A stretch of DNA of 64,000 bases from assembly GCA_963969395.1 (NCBI GenBank), contig OZ017803.1, positions 2,418,001 through 2,482,000 of the forward strand, read 5' to 3'. The position numbers and the translations under genes are program-made. This document shows positions 52,300-64,000 of the stretch, piece after piece. The notes beneath the pieces are model-generated. The model ran no database searches and had not been told where the DNA came from. It was given only the letters and a program-made list of their open reading frames with translations. Source of the DNA: Pseudoscleropodium purum. Its lineage: Eukaryota > Streptophyta > Bryopsida > Hypnales > Brachytheciaceae. Within the stretch, counting starts at the first letter, position 1. Every line of letters begins with the position of its first letter.

Positions 52300-52690
52300 C
52301 ACAAAACAGGCAAAAATTACCCCCACAACCATCACCACCGACACCAAACTCACATCATACACATCCTCTACAAAAAGCAGCCTAACCCCAAACTACAACA
52401 AACCCCAACAATTTCAACAGATCCCCAAACACACTAACATCACGAAGACCTATTCCAACTCCCAATCTTGCACAAAAAGCTCACAGAAGAGGCGAATAGT
52501 ATATCCACAACCATCATCACCGACACTACATAAAAACAACAAACTCACACCATACAAATCCTCTACAAAAACCAACCTAACCCAAAACTAAAACAAATGC
52601 CAACAAATCCAACAAATCCAAAACTCACTGAAATCACGAAGACCTATTCCAACACCCACTCTTGCACTAAGAGCACACAAATCTCCGCAA
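52300..52690. repeat. ~194-bp tandem duplication in the 5' leader region
   Basis: CACGAAGACCTATTCCAAC occurs at 52441 and 52635, and CATCCTCTACAAAAA-type blocks repeat with similar spacing. The sequence is C/A-rich on the plus strand, so T/G-rich on the sense strand of the nodulin-related gene, consistent with a 5' UTR intron. Confidence 0.8.
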
Positions 52691-53189
52691 ACAGAGTGCA
52701 CCCGCTCTCTTGCACAGAAACTAGAAAACGCAAGTGACCTCAGCTTGGATCCCAAAATGACGCAACAAAGTTGGGAAAATCAACACAGACACAATGCACT
52801 GACGTAAGGATTACGTTCTGATCTCAAGATCTCAAGATCTCAAGACCACAAGCGCCACCTTTGAAGTGAAAACGGCAAGGAAAGGAAATGAAGCGTTGTT
52901 TTCAATGAGTGAGGAAACGATCAGAGCGCTGTGGAACTTACGGAGCTTGTGTTGGCGATGGCGGAGAGTTAGCAGGAACGATCTGAATGAGAAATTGCGC
53001 GAGATCCGAAGCAGATTCAGGTTCCTTCAAGGACGGCGCTTCCAGGGGGTCGGTGACTTCGTTGCAATCGAAGCTCTGGGACTTGTCGAGAAGTGAAGAA
53101 GGTTGTAATAATGGCCTATTGGTTGGTGCCAAACATTCATTTACATAAGCTTAACCCCTAAATGCCCAAGGCCTGTTTTGAGCCTCTAG

Positions 53190-53740
53190 AAATTTGCTCT
53201 AAATTGAACAAAAAGTCAACATTTTGATAAGTTGTATCAACTTTTTTTGAATTGTAACCTTACAAATTCAATCTAGACATGTTAGAGATCACATAGGAAG
53301 AAAAAACACAACAATATCACTTATGAGTTGGAAGATTATAACGTTTGACCATGAGGGTGTTAAAACTATGAAAAATTTTCAATTCACTTTTCACAAGTCA
53401 AACCTAAAAAGTTGGTGACCAAAAAAATATGAGGTTTAAGGGCCTAACATGAATAACCCCAATCAATTTATGGCTTCTCAAAATCTACTCTACAAGTTTT
53501 TTAAATGAGTTTTGAATGTGATTTTTTCTTCAAGTCCTAGTATATTTTAGGCTCATTTACAAGAGCTCTCAACACTACGGGAAGTCAAGATTGCAATGGG
53601 TACCCTTGCACAAAACCTTGAATAGAAAAATCACTATCATTTATTTTCAAGATAAGATTTTTGATGCTAAAACTAGACTTCAAGAAGAACTTAAAAAAAA
53701 TATAAACTACTAAAAATAGCAACTTGGTTAGGTTTTTTTT
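53190..53740 (-). repeat. Dispersed repeat family R, copy next to the nodulin-related gene
   Basis: Reverse complement of part of 21780-22415, with shared blocks such as AAGTTGGTGACCAAAAAAAT and TTTGACCATGAGGGTGTTAA. The end corresponding to 22415 lies here at about 53190, close to the leader of the minus-strand nodulin-related gene. Confidence 0.8.
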
Positions 53741-54039
53741 AACTTCAAAGTTTTGCAAACACCAAATTCTGGTGCCTTGGGCAATTAGGGGTTAATGTGT
53801 TTTTTTAATAGGCAATGGCTTATGTTAAAGAGAGAGAACTCCAACTTCTCTCATAGATTGGCGCATTTTTTAGAGTCTTTTACATTTTGGATTCCACAAC
53901 AAAATCCAAAGGCCTTGAATAAGTTACACAAGGACTACAAGGGAGACTACAAGGGAGACTATGAATTTTTTTTCCTAATATTATACTCCTTCTGACTTGA
54001 ACTCATTGCACTTTTAACTCCTAAAGCACTAAATTGCAT

Positions 54040-54750
54040 TTTTTGGCATTTTTTGGCAACATGACAGTTTGGGGCAACTCACTACAAACGAAATTTTTAT
54101 TATTTTTTGGTGAAACTCTCTCACAACATGTGCCTGAGGAATAACTTCAAGGCCCGACAATTTTCATAACTTTTGATTACATAGTTAAAAAGTTATTGCA
54201 TAATATGTCATTTTCATTACTTGGCAAGCAACCCAAGCAACTCAAAACACTTCTTTAAAAAATCACTTCTTAAGAAAAAAAACATTGAAATTGGTTCTCT
54301 AGATTCATATGTATGTAGGAAGCTTTGAATCATTCCATTTTGATCAATGAGATGAAAGTTATGAAGAGTTTTAGTTTGTGGGTAGGTATGGAGTCTTTGA
54401 AAACCATACCTACCCATAGACTAAAATTCTTCATAACTTTCATCTCATTAATCAAAATGGAATGATTTAAAGCTTCCCACATATATAAAAAAATCTAAAG
54501 TTCCAATTTCATTTTTTTTCCTAAAGTGATTTTTAAAGAAGTGTTTTGAGCTACCTAAGTTGCCCTCAAGTAATGAAAATGACATCTCATGCAATAACTT
54601 TTTAACCATATAATGAAAAATTGTGAAAATTGTTGGGCGTTAAAGCTACTCCTTGAGTACATAATGTGTGAAATTTTTAGAAGAAAAAAATCAAAAATTT
54701 CATTTGTAGTGGATTGCCCAAAATTGCTATATTGCCAAAATACGTAGTTT
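54040..54750. repeat. ~0.7-kb imperfect palindrome
   Basis: The centre is at about 54398. The inner arms 54369-54391 and 54404-54426 pair (GGGTAGGTATGG with CCATACCTACCC). Further out, CATTCCATTTTGATCAATGA mirrors TCATTAATCAAAATGGAATG. AAACACTTCTTTAAAAAATC mirrors its partner near 54530, and ATAACTTTTTAACCATA near 54600 mirrors TAGTTAAAAAGTTAT near 54185. The arms carry family R-like blocks also seen near 21541-21600. Confidence 0.85.
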
Positions 54751-54779
54751 TTACCTTTAGGGGTTAATGTCATGTTTTT

Positions 54780-54990
54780 TAAGGTTGTTTTGAATATGTC
54801 ATATATAAACTTCCTTTTGGCTAATTTTGTTTAGGGTGCAAAGAATACATACAATGTTCTTCATTGATTCTAGTGATATGAAATTAAAAACCTTTTTTAA
54901 TTATGTCCTTCACAATATTATCAATGAAATTGGCATAAAAAAATCTCAATAAAATTGTGAACGATCATCTTAGAATACAGGGAGTAGTAG
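54780..54990 (-). repeat. Dispersed repeat, copy E
   Basis: Reverse complement of copy A: GTTCTTCATTGATTCTAGTG, AATGAAATTGGCAT and a CTTAGAATACAGGGAGTA end. The longest second copy of that family in the window. Confidence 0.6.
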
Positions 54991-55189
54991 CTTTAGAGTG
55001 TTTAAATGGTGTTATGTTTGGCTTTTACAAAAAAATTATAATTTCTAATTTTTAGATTTATACGTTTAGATCTATATTTATCATGATAGATCAATGTTCA
55101 TTGGTAATGATTGGTTGTTTTCTAATTTATGTTTGTATAATAATATATAGGAGGAATATTTGATTGTTGTATTATTAATAATATTAAAA

Positions 55190-58100
55190 AGATGATTGAC
55201 AAACAATTTTTGGTAGTGAGAGTTTTGTGTAGGTCAATGATTGATTGTGTATGTGTGGTTCCTCTAGCATTGGCTATAATTACTATAAGAAGTTTAGCCT
55301 TCTATCCAATATCATCAATGTTATCTAAAAGTGGTTGATATTTATTGTTTTTTTAATGTTGTTGCTTCTTATGAATATTGTCATTATATTTGTCAAGAAT
55401 TCTAAAAATTGTATTTGGTGATTTTTGGTTGGTTGTAGTATTGGAGCATATTGGTATTGTATGGTTTTTATCCATAACAAATCAATGTAGAATTGGGCAT
55501 AGCAATTGCAATTTAAATTAGATTGGCAAGAACATAGTAATAGCCATGGTGGTCCAATTTGTTCAAGTTTTTGTTTTTTTTATTATGTCTACATTCATCA
55601 ATGTGAGGCATCTTGTAACTATATGTGACATTAGTAATTTGCATATTTCTTGTATTGCTTTATTTTGCCTTTGTACACATAGTGCTTTTATATGGGGTTC
55701 TATTCACTACAAGAATCCAAGTGTCTATTTGATTTAGGTTACATAGTGGATATTTTGTAGATGAATATTCTATTGGCCAAAATATAAGTAGTAATGGATG
55801 ACTTTATTTTCCATCCATCTATTGATGGATGTTGTAAGTTGTAGCAATGTTTTCAGTAGTTCCATTTGTTTTCATTAATCTAAATAAGGTTTTAGGAAAT
55901 GAATTAGTCCTTTATATGGCATGTGCTCTGGAGAGAACCAATCATCTCTATGAAAGTTGTATGGTATAAAATATTGTCTTTGGGTTTTCTTGCTACAATT
56001 AATACATCAACTATGTCATTTTGTGTAATGTTAGTATATGCTTTGATTTTTATATTGTAAATGGAAAAATATAGCTTTAGAGCACATAGACAAGGAGATG
56101 ATTATTGTTCTATCTAGATGGTTATGTTGCAATGTTGGGCCTTTTATATGATTGAGAATTATTTAGATAAATGAAGTTTCAACTATCAATAAAAATGTGT
56201 GTTGGTTCATTGGGTTTGATTGTTGCTTGTCAATATTTGTAGTAATTTGTGTATGGCTATTGGTTATGCTCAAAATACGTTGTAGAGACGTAATAATCTA
56301 TTTGAGAGTTCTATTTTTCTATTAAAATTGTATATTTAGTATATTGCAATTTCTATATCTAGTTTTCAGATTCTTTAGGTTATTCCGAAGGTGGTATAAA
56401 TGATCCATCAATATGGTAGTAATAGTTTAAAGAATATTTTAGCAGTGGTTGATTTGTGAAGTAGATCATTATGGATGATAGTGGATTTTGGTTAGATATA
56501 ATTTGGGGTAGTTTAGATGTAGAGTTTAATTTAGGGATGTTGTTAATTTATGTATATTGTGGTATATTAGGTATTATATGTAGATATAGTTTAGACATTT
56601 CTAGTTTTATAGAGAATTTGTGTAGGTTGGTTAATAGTGTTTTATTTTCTTAAGTATGTTATTGTTGGTGTACACATCATATTTAGATAGCCATTGGCTT
56701 TGTTTGAGGTTTGTTCCTTGTGTTTGTGGATTTTGTTGGTTCATTGTAAGTGACAATATCAATTAGGAAGTAAGTTAATACATATGTTTCTTGGAAATGA
56801 GGTGGATTAGGGTGTGTTTCATTATACCATATAGAATCTCGGAGTACTAGTATCGTGGTATTGTTTGAATTTGTTTGAACTACAAACGAAGTGCAATGTA
56901 TTTTTTTTAGATGTTTTGATGTTATATAGATGAACTATACCATAGCTTGACTATTGTTGAGTGTAGGTTGGTCCTGAGGAATAAAAAATGCAATTTTTTT
57001 ATATAGTGAGTAGAATTTTATGCATTAGGTGAGGCAAATGACTAGTGAGGGGAAGTATGAATGTGTAGTGTCAAAGAAGAAAGTTTATGTGGTTGATGAC
57101 GGATTTAGGTAATATATATTGTAAGTTTGCAAGGGGATTTTTTAAAGGATTTTATATTTATATCTTTGATTTATCTAAATTATTTTGGTTTCAAATGATT
57201 CCAAGGGAGGTTCTACTATATTTATGATGTAGGTATGAATGTACATGATATTGTTGATACAACCATTGTAGTCTAGACTTAGTAATATTGATAATTAATT
57301 TACTTATTGCATTATATAGGTGTACTTTTTGTAATTGTATGTGAATGTATAGTTGTATCGTTTGAATGTCTTTATCAAGATTACACTCTTGTAGTGTAAC
57401 ATGAATGTTGGAGAGTGATATGGCTTGTAAAATGTATCTTGTATTTCTTAATTGTAGTTGGTAGAAGTATTTGATTGCAAGTTGTGCAAAGTGTTGACTA
57501 TTTAGTCTGGTTTTGTACAATTGATGTAGTAGATGACAATTGTAGTTAGTAATGTTTTGTGAATTTTATAGAAAGATATATTTTATATTTGTCCATTTTA
57601 TGTAGTTTTTATTAGTGGGAGTATCCCATTTGCATTTGATTTTAGAAGTGTGTTTGGCAATGTGTTTTTTATCAAAGCTTGTATTGTATTCAGCTACAAT
57701 AATTGATTGTACATGTATAGGGTGTGTATTTTGGTTTTGTTATATAATTAGGGGAGGGATGAAGGTGTACTATTTGTGTGAATGATTTCTTGGTTTTGTA
57801 TGAGAAGAGTTGTTGATCTAGTGGCTGATATTGTAAATTGTAGTTCATAGTTATGGCAATGACATGTGCATAATTGTAGACACATTATGTTGAAATGTAT
57901 ATTGTAGAGTAGTTGAGTGACATTAGACAAGGTATTTTTGTAAAGTGGTGCAAGTGCTTTTCGTTTTTCACAAAATTGTTTTGCTAATAATATGTGTATT
58001 TTGGATATAGTGATGATTTGATCTAGGTTGGTGATGTGGTAGTGGAGTAGTTTATTAAGCTATTTTTGTGAGATTTGTTATCTAATGTTTAGAAAAATGA

Positions 58101-59520
58101 TTTAGAAGACCTATAATTGTTCTAAAGGCATTTATTTTGATGGGAATGAAGAATCTAGATTTTGTAGGTGGATTTTTGCTTCTTTATTTAGTAGATATAT
58201 ATAGTACATAACATCAATGAGCCAATATATGTTGCTTTTGTGAGATGTGGAAGTGTTTTAGATCCTCCATTTTGGCACATATATGTAATGTACTAATCCT
58301 TTGTATATTTTGCCTGATCTACTAAGGTTGTAGAAAATGCAAACCTATTAATTGATTGCTAATGCACATGAAGTAGGTTGATTTGAATGAAAAACTTCTA
58401 GTCCAAATTTGTTTTGGGTTAGTTGTGTGGAGATATTTGTTGTATCCTTTAGAAATCTACAATTTTTTGGAGTGACTTCGATTATTTGCTTATTGAGTTT
58501 TCTCATATATGCTATTGAATAGAGGGTAAGTTAGAAGTTTTATCTTACACTATGTCCCAATGTAATGTCTACTATGTCTACTTTTTGTTTCATCATTGCA
58601 AGGCATTTGGTGAATAGGTCAAACTATTGGATAAATTTATTTGTTGTCATCTCTCTTTGTAGGTTTTAATTAAATGAAGGAATCATTTGGGCACTAAGAT
58701 AGGGGATGCTTCATTTAAATGTAATGTTAGTATGTTTTGACCTCTGGAATTAATGTTGTGTGATTGAATGTAGCCTTTGAGTGCTTCTTGGAACATTTTA
58801 GGTTTATATAGGCATCTAATGATACCACGTTTATTTACTCTTCACTCCATACCATCCCATTCATAAAAATTGTCTATTTTATTTAGTTGGTGCTAGATTG
58901 ATTTAAAATCATCAAATAGTGATGTTAGATCATCAACATGGGCTATAGAATTCATGGTTGTCTTTGATGTGTGGAATGTATATCTATAGTTGCCTTATTC
59001 AAGCTATTGAAGTACTTGTTCATGAAAAAATATGTTTAAATAGGGATTGAGAGTGTCTCCTTGCATGTCTCTTCTCAAAGTTGATTCAAGTTTTGTGTAA
59101 TCAAAGTGGTCTCTAGTGAAAACAATATAGGAGTGAGAAAATATATTTTCAACTAGATTGATGGCATCTTGTAGGTATCCAAGGTCAATCATTAAAGTTA
59201 GTATTCTTGGGTGGCTATTGATACAAAGGCATTTTTGAAGTCTATGCATATATGTATATGTTTTTAGATGTGAATCTAGCATCTTTTTTATGCTATTGTA
59301 AATAATTGTATTTGTCGTGCATTACATCGTTTTTGTTTAAAGCCATGTTGGTTTTCATGTAGTATTTGGTGTTTACTATATGAAGCTAAAAATGGTTGTA
59401 GTGTATTTGTAAATAGTTTATATATAATGTTGGCTAGTATAATAGATCTAAAGTTATTTAGATAAGTGGGATTTAGTTTATTGTATAATAGAATGGAGTG
59501 ATTGAAATTCATTGTTTATA
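55190..59520 (-). mobile_element. Decayed non-LTR-type reverse transcriptase element with long C-terminal region
   Basis: Minus strand, broken by stops and frameshifts. RT motifs appear in order: LNNFRSIILANIIYKLFTN and ENQHGF (59512-59288), then a QGDTLNPYLNIFF block (about 59050, equivalent of QGxPLSPxLF), then AHVDDLTSLFDDF (about 58940, equivalent of the YADD catalytic box) and NKIDNFYEWDGME. About 3.7 kb of further coding-like sequence follows in the same direction: LAKQFCEKRKALAPLY and a His/Cys cluster CTCHCHNYELQF (about 57850), HPIHVQSIIVAEYNTSF, LQECNLDKDI, and near 55330 KYQPLLDNIDDIG followed by LLIVIIANARGTTHTQS. The last motif recurs at 62.7 kb. No endonuclease or RNase H domain was recognised. 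Inactive copy. Confidence 0.75.
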
Positions 59521-60040
59521 GTAGTGTTGTAGAAATGTTTTGGTATGTTTTTTATTCTAGTGTTGCTAGAAATAATGTTGCTATTGGGAATGTTGGTGGT
59601 GCTTGGTGTTTTATTGTTAGCTAGGTTTTTGACTACCATGTCATATTTTTTTTTGTCAAACTTTGTTTTCTATTCAAAAGTTTGGTATTCCTTGTTTGTC
59701 AAGTCTTGCCATGGATTTTTTTTTTGTTGCGTAAATACAATTTATTTGGTAATCAAGTTGGTATTTGCATGTGGATACTATGGATTGATTTGAAATAGAT
59801 TATTAGATGAAGATTTCTTATGCTATATCTTTTGGATCTGTCTATATGTTATTTTGTCTACTTCATATATAATCCAACAATAAATTATTGTTATTATTTT
59901 TAAAGATTGATCTGTGTATTCTTTTTAGTTCAATTTGTAAAATGTGTTTGTAAAATTTTTGAGGTAAAATTTTGCAAGTAGAATTAATATGCAAATAAAT
60001 ATATCATTTTCAAAAAATCTTTAGAAGTTAAGGTAGTAGC

Positions 60041-60254
60041 TAAACTAATAATAAAATTTAGGATTAATCACATTAATTGACTTTAAATACCATAGGTTTC
60101 TAATTTTGATGAATATTTTTACCAACTATATAGAGATTTCCTTTCTGAATAGTATTGACATCTATGCATTTGGTAAAAATATTCATCAAGAGTAAAAACT
60201 TATAGCACTTAAAAATCAATTAGTGTGGTAAAACAAACTTTGATTATTAGTTTA
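60041..60254. mobile_element. 214-bp foldback MITE
   Basis: The ends are imperfect inverted repeats of about 80 bp starting TAAACTAATAAT. The inner match is exact over GATGAATATTTTTACCA and its complement at 60171-60187. No coding sequence and no clear target duplication. It lies 137 bp from the CACTA element. Confidence 0.65.
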
Positions 60255-60391
60255 GTATTTTTAAAGGGAGACTTGGGGCAAAGGCTTGTGTAAATTAACT
60301 ATTGGTCATAGTAAAAGATGAAAAAAGTACAAATGCCAATCTTTTTAACATTGTTAAGCAATGTAGAGGGGTCTTTTTCTATCCAAAATCT

Positions 60392-62186
60392 CACTATAAG
60401 AAAACAATGTTTTTCTTTACTTTAGGAATTTTGGGTCATAAGGTCTAGAATGACGTAAAAACATGGTCTATTTAGACATCCAAAATTTTGCGTTGCTTGA
60501 GATATGCCAAAAAATATCAAAAATCTTAGCAAACATCGACATATTTTGCAGCTGATATCCAAAAACATAGATCAACAAGGTTCTAAAAATTCACCATGTG
60601 GTTGCTACCTAAGTGCCACATGGACATGGATAGCCATATAGGATTTTTTCATTCATCCCATTAATGATGTGGCATCTAATGTAGAAGCAGAAAAAGGTGA
60701 TATGGCATCCACTTATCTAGTAAGGTTGATATGGCACACCACATCAATATAGTTTTTGTTGTATGAGTATTTTCTTACTACTTTTTGAGATGTCAACAAA
60801 GACATCTAATTGTCTTTTAAGATGCCTTTTCAGACATCTACAGATGTTCAAACTTTGTTTAGGATGTCCTCTCATACGCCATCTTCAACCACTAGGTGCT
60901 TTTTGAGACTTTAACTTCCACATTCACATGTTTTGCAACATCAAATTAGATATTCACATATCACTATGCACACCTCCTAGAACGTCCAATATGATGAATC
61001 TTATGCACAAAATGATGACACCTTTGATGTTCATGTATTAAGTTAAATTGAACATTGACCAATATGATGACTATAAAAACATTCATATATGATGTTATAT
61101 ATAATATTTCATACACAATAAATCATACAATATATACAATATTTATATCACATAGCTTTACAAACAACTTAAGGTGATTTCATGGAGTAGAGAAGACGAG
61201 ATATTTATACAAGAAAGGTACTAGGAGAAATGACAAACGATATGGGATATGTAAAATGCAGGAATTCTATTAAATTACAATTTTAGACCACATTTAGGCA
61301 TAGTAGATTGACTTTTTTCAAAAAAAACTGAAATAAGAAAAATTGGGAAAACAAACAATCTTTCATCTCCAAAAATCCATTTGAGATTTCATGCTTTAGA
61401 TTAAAAGCTGTAAACAAATTTTCAAATAAAGGATAAAATGTTGGTTGAAAAGCTGTAAACAAATTTTCAACATTTTAAGGATAAAATATTTGTTTTTATT
61501 GTCTTAGGGTCTCTAAAAACATCATAGTTGCACAATGATGTTATAGAGGACATGACTTTTCTTATTAAATTGTCATATACAATATTGCAATAGATATGTT
61601 GGTATTGTTCATGACATTCATGTTTGAGACATTTGTATTGATGAAGTTATGTGTAATATCATTTCAACTTTCAAGTGTTGTACGCTTGAAAGAGGTGTGC
61701 AAATGTCCCCCCCAAAATGTATAGAAGCACATCCTCTATGCTAACATGGTCCACCACGTCAGCAAAATTTGCTACCATGTTGGTCAATTTCTATATCATC
61801 TGCCACATTATCATTCCCAAGAGTTTTCCTTGCCCGAGCCTTGCTTGCCCCCCTTCTTTTAGCCTCAAGCAAACGTTTTTACAAAAACCAAAAAAATTAT
61901 TACAAAATTACTCATAGTAAGAATGGGTCAATGATGTTGACTCGACAATTTGTATCTTCTTGGATGCTTTTGAGGACATCCTTCTATTTTTAGCCATGTT
62001 TAAGAAAATCTTTACATCAATGGTAGCACTCAAATTTTCCAGTGTCTACTCCAACAACCACTAAGATTTGTCCAAAATTACAATCCGTCACGCAGACATC
62101 TGAATGTTTGCATGGATAAAGTATATTTAACCGTGGTCATTCTATGTTCAAGGCACAATGTAAAAACAACATTGTTTCTTATAGTG
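60392..62186. mobile_element. 1.8-kb CACTA-type element with intact ends
   Basis: Left end CACTATAAGAAAACAATGTT at 60392 and right end AACATTGTTTCTTATAGTG to 62186 form terminal inverted repeats. The flanking TCT triplets (60389-60391 and 62187-62189) are the 3-bp target duplication. The terminal 12 bp equal those of the 226-bp MITE at 30221. The interior has repeated GACATCTA-type motifs and no transposase-like frame, so it is non-autonomous. It carries a segment related to 45040-45190. Confidence 0.87.
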
Positions 62187-62689
62187 TCTAGGGATTGTCC
62201 TAGTGTTTTCACTGGATAACTACTTCAAAATCCAACAAAAGCACTATTGAATGAAAGGATTCAACCATTTAGGTACATGGAATTAATTGGAAGTATAACA
62301 TAGTTTACCAATAAAACATTCTTGAAAGGGGACCCCCTATAGTGTACAAAATTATTTTATATGGTTCTTGAGACATCCCAATCCTAGAATTTATTGGAAA
62401 ATTCCTCCCTAGTATCTAACAAAGCATAGAGTTTGTAACTATGGTATTTGTTTGTAAAAGGAAAAGAAAAGCCAACAACTGTAGAATCTTTAATTCAATA
62501 CCTAATCCACCTACAATTGGTATTTGTTTACTATTTTGAGTGTTGTTTGTTATACAAAAAACTCCAAAAAGAGTGAAAACCAAAACAAGCATATCACATG
62601 CCAATATAGCATTTGGTCCTAAATAGAGTGTTTTTTCTAAACTAAATCTAAATCCTACATGTAGGTAGGGTAGAAATCCAAAAATTGTA

Positions 62690-62996
62690 CATATTATAGT
62701 TGGTAAGTAGAAAGATACACTAATGATAGATTCTCGCAAATAAAAATAGATAACAAAATCCAAAAATATCAACCACTAATAAATAACATCCTGGCTCAAG
62801 GATGGAATGTTGACCCACTCATTGTCATTACATTAGGCATTAGAAAAACAATTGATGCTCCATCAATGAAAATCCTTGAAACTAAACTCAAACTATCCGA
62901 AAATGCTTTGAAACATACTTTTAAAACAATTAATACAATTGCCATACAATATGGTATCTCTATCATCCTACATAAAAGAAAAATAGAAAACAATTA
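62690..62996 (+). pseudogene. C-terminal fragment of the RT element family
   Basis: Plus-strand frame reading QKYQPLINNILAQGWNVD, PLIVITLGIRKTIDAPSMK, then HTFKTINTIAIQYGISIILH and ending RKIENN at a TAA near 62996. The first two blocks align with KYQPLLDNI and LLIVIIANARGTTH of the minus-strand element at 55.2-55.35 kb. It is an independent copy of the same C-terminal domain, in the opposite orientation, with decayed sequence upstream. The minus-strand frames over the same bases are shadows. Confidence 0.65.
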
Positions 62997-62999
62997 ACC

Positions 63000-64000
63000 A
63001 CTTCCAATAGAATAATATTTGTCTTACCATCACTTTCCATTGCACATAGAATGCATACCAACTTTCTTTTTAACCTTGGTTACTTTAAAACTCGTAAACT
63101 TAGAACTTAGGTGCCCATTTTCGAAAGGGAAGAGTAGTTTTGCATCAATATCCTTTGATCCGTTGGACAAAGGTTCACTGTCATTACAAACAGACATTTT
63201 ATTCACGCTAGCCTTCTTTGAAGATCAGAGTTTTTATCTATCTACCTTTTTATCTACCTATTAAGTAGAAATTGTCCAAATTGTCTAAACTTGCCTTGTA
63301 TGTAACATAAAATGGCTAAATTAATTTGAAAGAACCTAAATTGATTTCTAGAAAAAAATTTCAATTTTTTCATTGTATCAATAAAATAGTACAAATTCCA
63401 ATTGTTAGCTTATAGGTGAAGAAAACTCAAGAGGACTAGAGTAGGGCATCTACAATATATGTACGGTAGTTCTAGAAGTTTGGAAATCACCGAAGAGTTC
63501 AACGACAAAGTTGGTTTATTAAGATTCTCCTCTATATAAAAGATTTTATGTTCATCAAAAGTTAAAGGAGATAGTGGAATTTGATTCTCATTCTTTGAAT
63601 GTGCAAAATAAGAATACAAGCTTGTACATCTTTTGTGGAATTCCATAAGAGATTCCACAAAAGGTTTAAAAAAATTTTGGTAGTCAAAAAGATATTCTTC
63701 CAAATAGTCAATTGCTAAAATTTATGATGAAAAATTTATGAAATTATTTGGAATGCGGTAAAATCTTACTAAAAAACAAAAATAGATTTTTTTTTTATGC
63801 TAATAACATGCTTCAACAAGTTTTAAGACATTTCAATAGACAAAACTTCCAAAACTAGCAAGATCCTCCAAAGACCAGCAAATTAGAAGATTATGGTGGA
63901 GTTGACTGACGTTCTAGGAGTATACAAAGTTAGAATTAGGCCCAAATTATGTCTTTTTTTACTCCCTCATACTTACTTAATAATTTAGATTAATTACTTT
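63000..64000. other. No supported gene
   Basis: AT-rich. The minus-strand open frame 63703-63410 has no recognisable motif, splice signals or neighbours, and I do not call it. Confidence 0.5.

Noticed and set aside
52262..52591. Thr/Lys/Ser-rich plus-strand open frame
   Set aside because: It lies in a C/A-rich tandem duplication in the leader of the minus-strand gene. Low complexity explains the open frame.
62416..62993. Minus-strand hydrophobic open frames resembling a membrane protein
   Set aside because: They are antisense to the plus-strand RT-family C-terminal fragment. AT-rich DNA readily yields Phe/Leu/Ile-rich frames.

Overview
The window is nuclear DNA of a land plant. All complete genes are eukaryotic, most have introns in phase, and the best landmark is a chloroplast-type RNase J carrying a trihelix/GT-1 C-terminal domain, an arrangement known from plants. 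Intergenic DNA is very AT-rich and full of decayed transposons. An early-diverging land plant such as a moss would fit, but the sequence alone does not prove a lineage.

Layout: 1-750, 3' end of an unrecognised gene made of an in-frame 118-codon tandem repeat. 1551-10340 (minus), RNase J, modelled here in 18 coding exons and convergent with the first gene. 10341-14809, AT-rich DNA with a GC-rich inverted-repeat element and a perfect 41-bp-stem hairpin. 14810-16676 (plus), nascent polypeptide-associated complex alpha subunit, 4 exons. 16677-22430, repeat-rich DNA. 23496-25160 (plus), a three-exon gene of unknown function. 25161-34439, mostly relics: an RT-family fragment, a CACTA-type MITE and a pogo/Tigger-like DDE transposase. 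34440-34994 (minus), prefoldin subunit 3, intronless. 38889-43470 (minus), exonuclease 1, about 13 coding exons. 48376-52260 (minus), a nodulin-related protein with a long acidic/proline-rich repetitive tail, 6 exons including one GC-AG intron. 53100-64000, mobile DNA: a dispersed repeat, a ~0.7-kb palindrome, a large decayed reverse-transcriptase element, a 1.8-kb CACTA-type element with intact ends, and a second piece of the RT family.

The host genes are housekeeping genes (plastid RNA maturation, nascent-chain handling, tubulin/actin chaperoning, DNA repair) plus a stress/nodulin-related protein. They do not form a pathway. Two themes stand out. First, short local tandem duplications sit in or beside most genes, and one of them has produced a new in-phase exon in RNase J. 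Second, one retroelement family has fragments at three places, with an unusually long coding region after its RT domain and a recurring C-terminal motif. Splice sites were derived by hand from GT/GC-AG signals, codon phase and remembered family similarity, with no transcript evidence.
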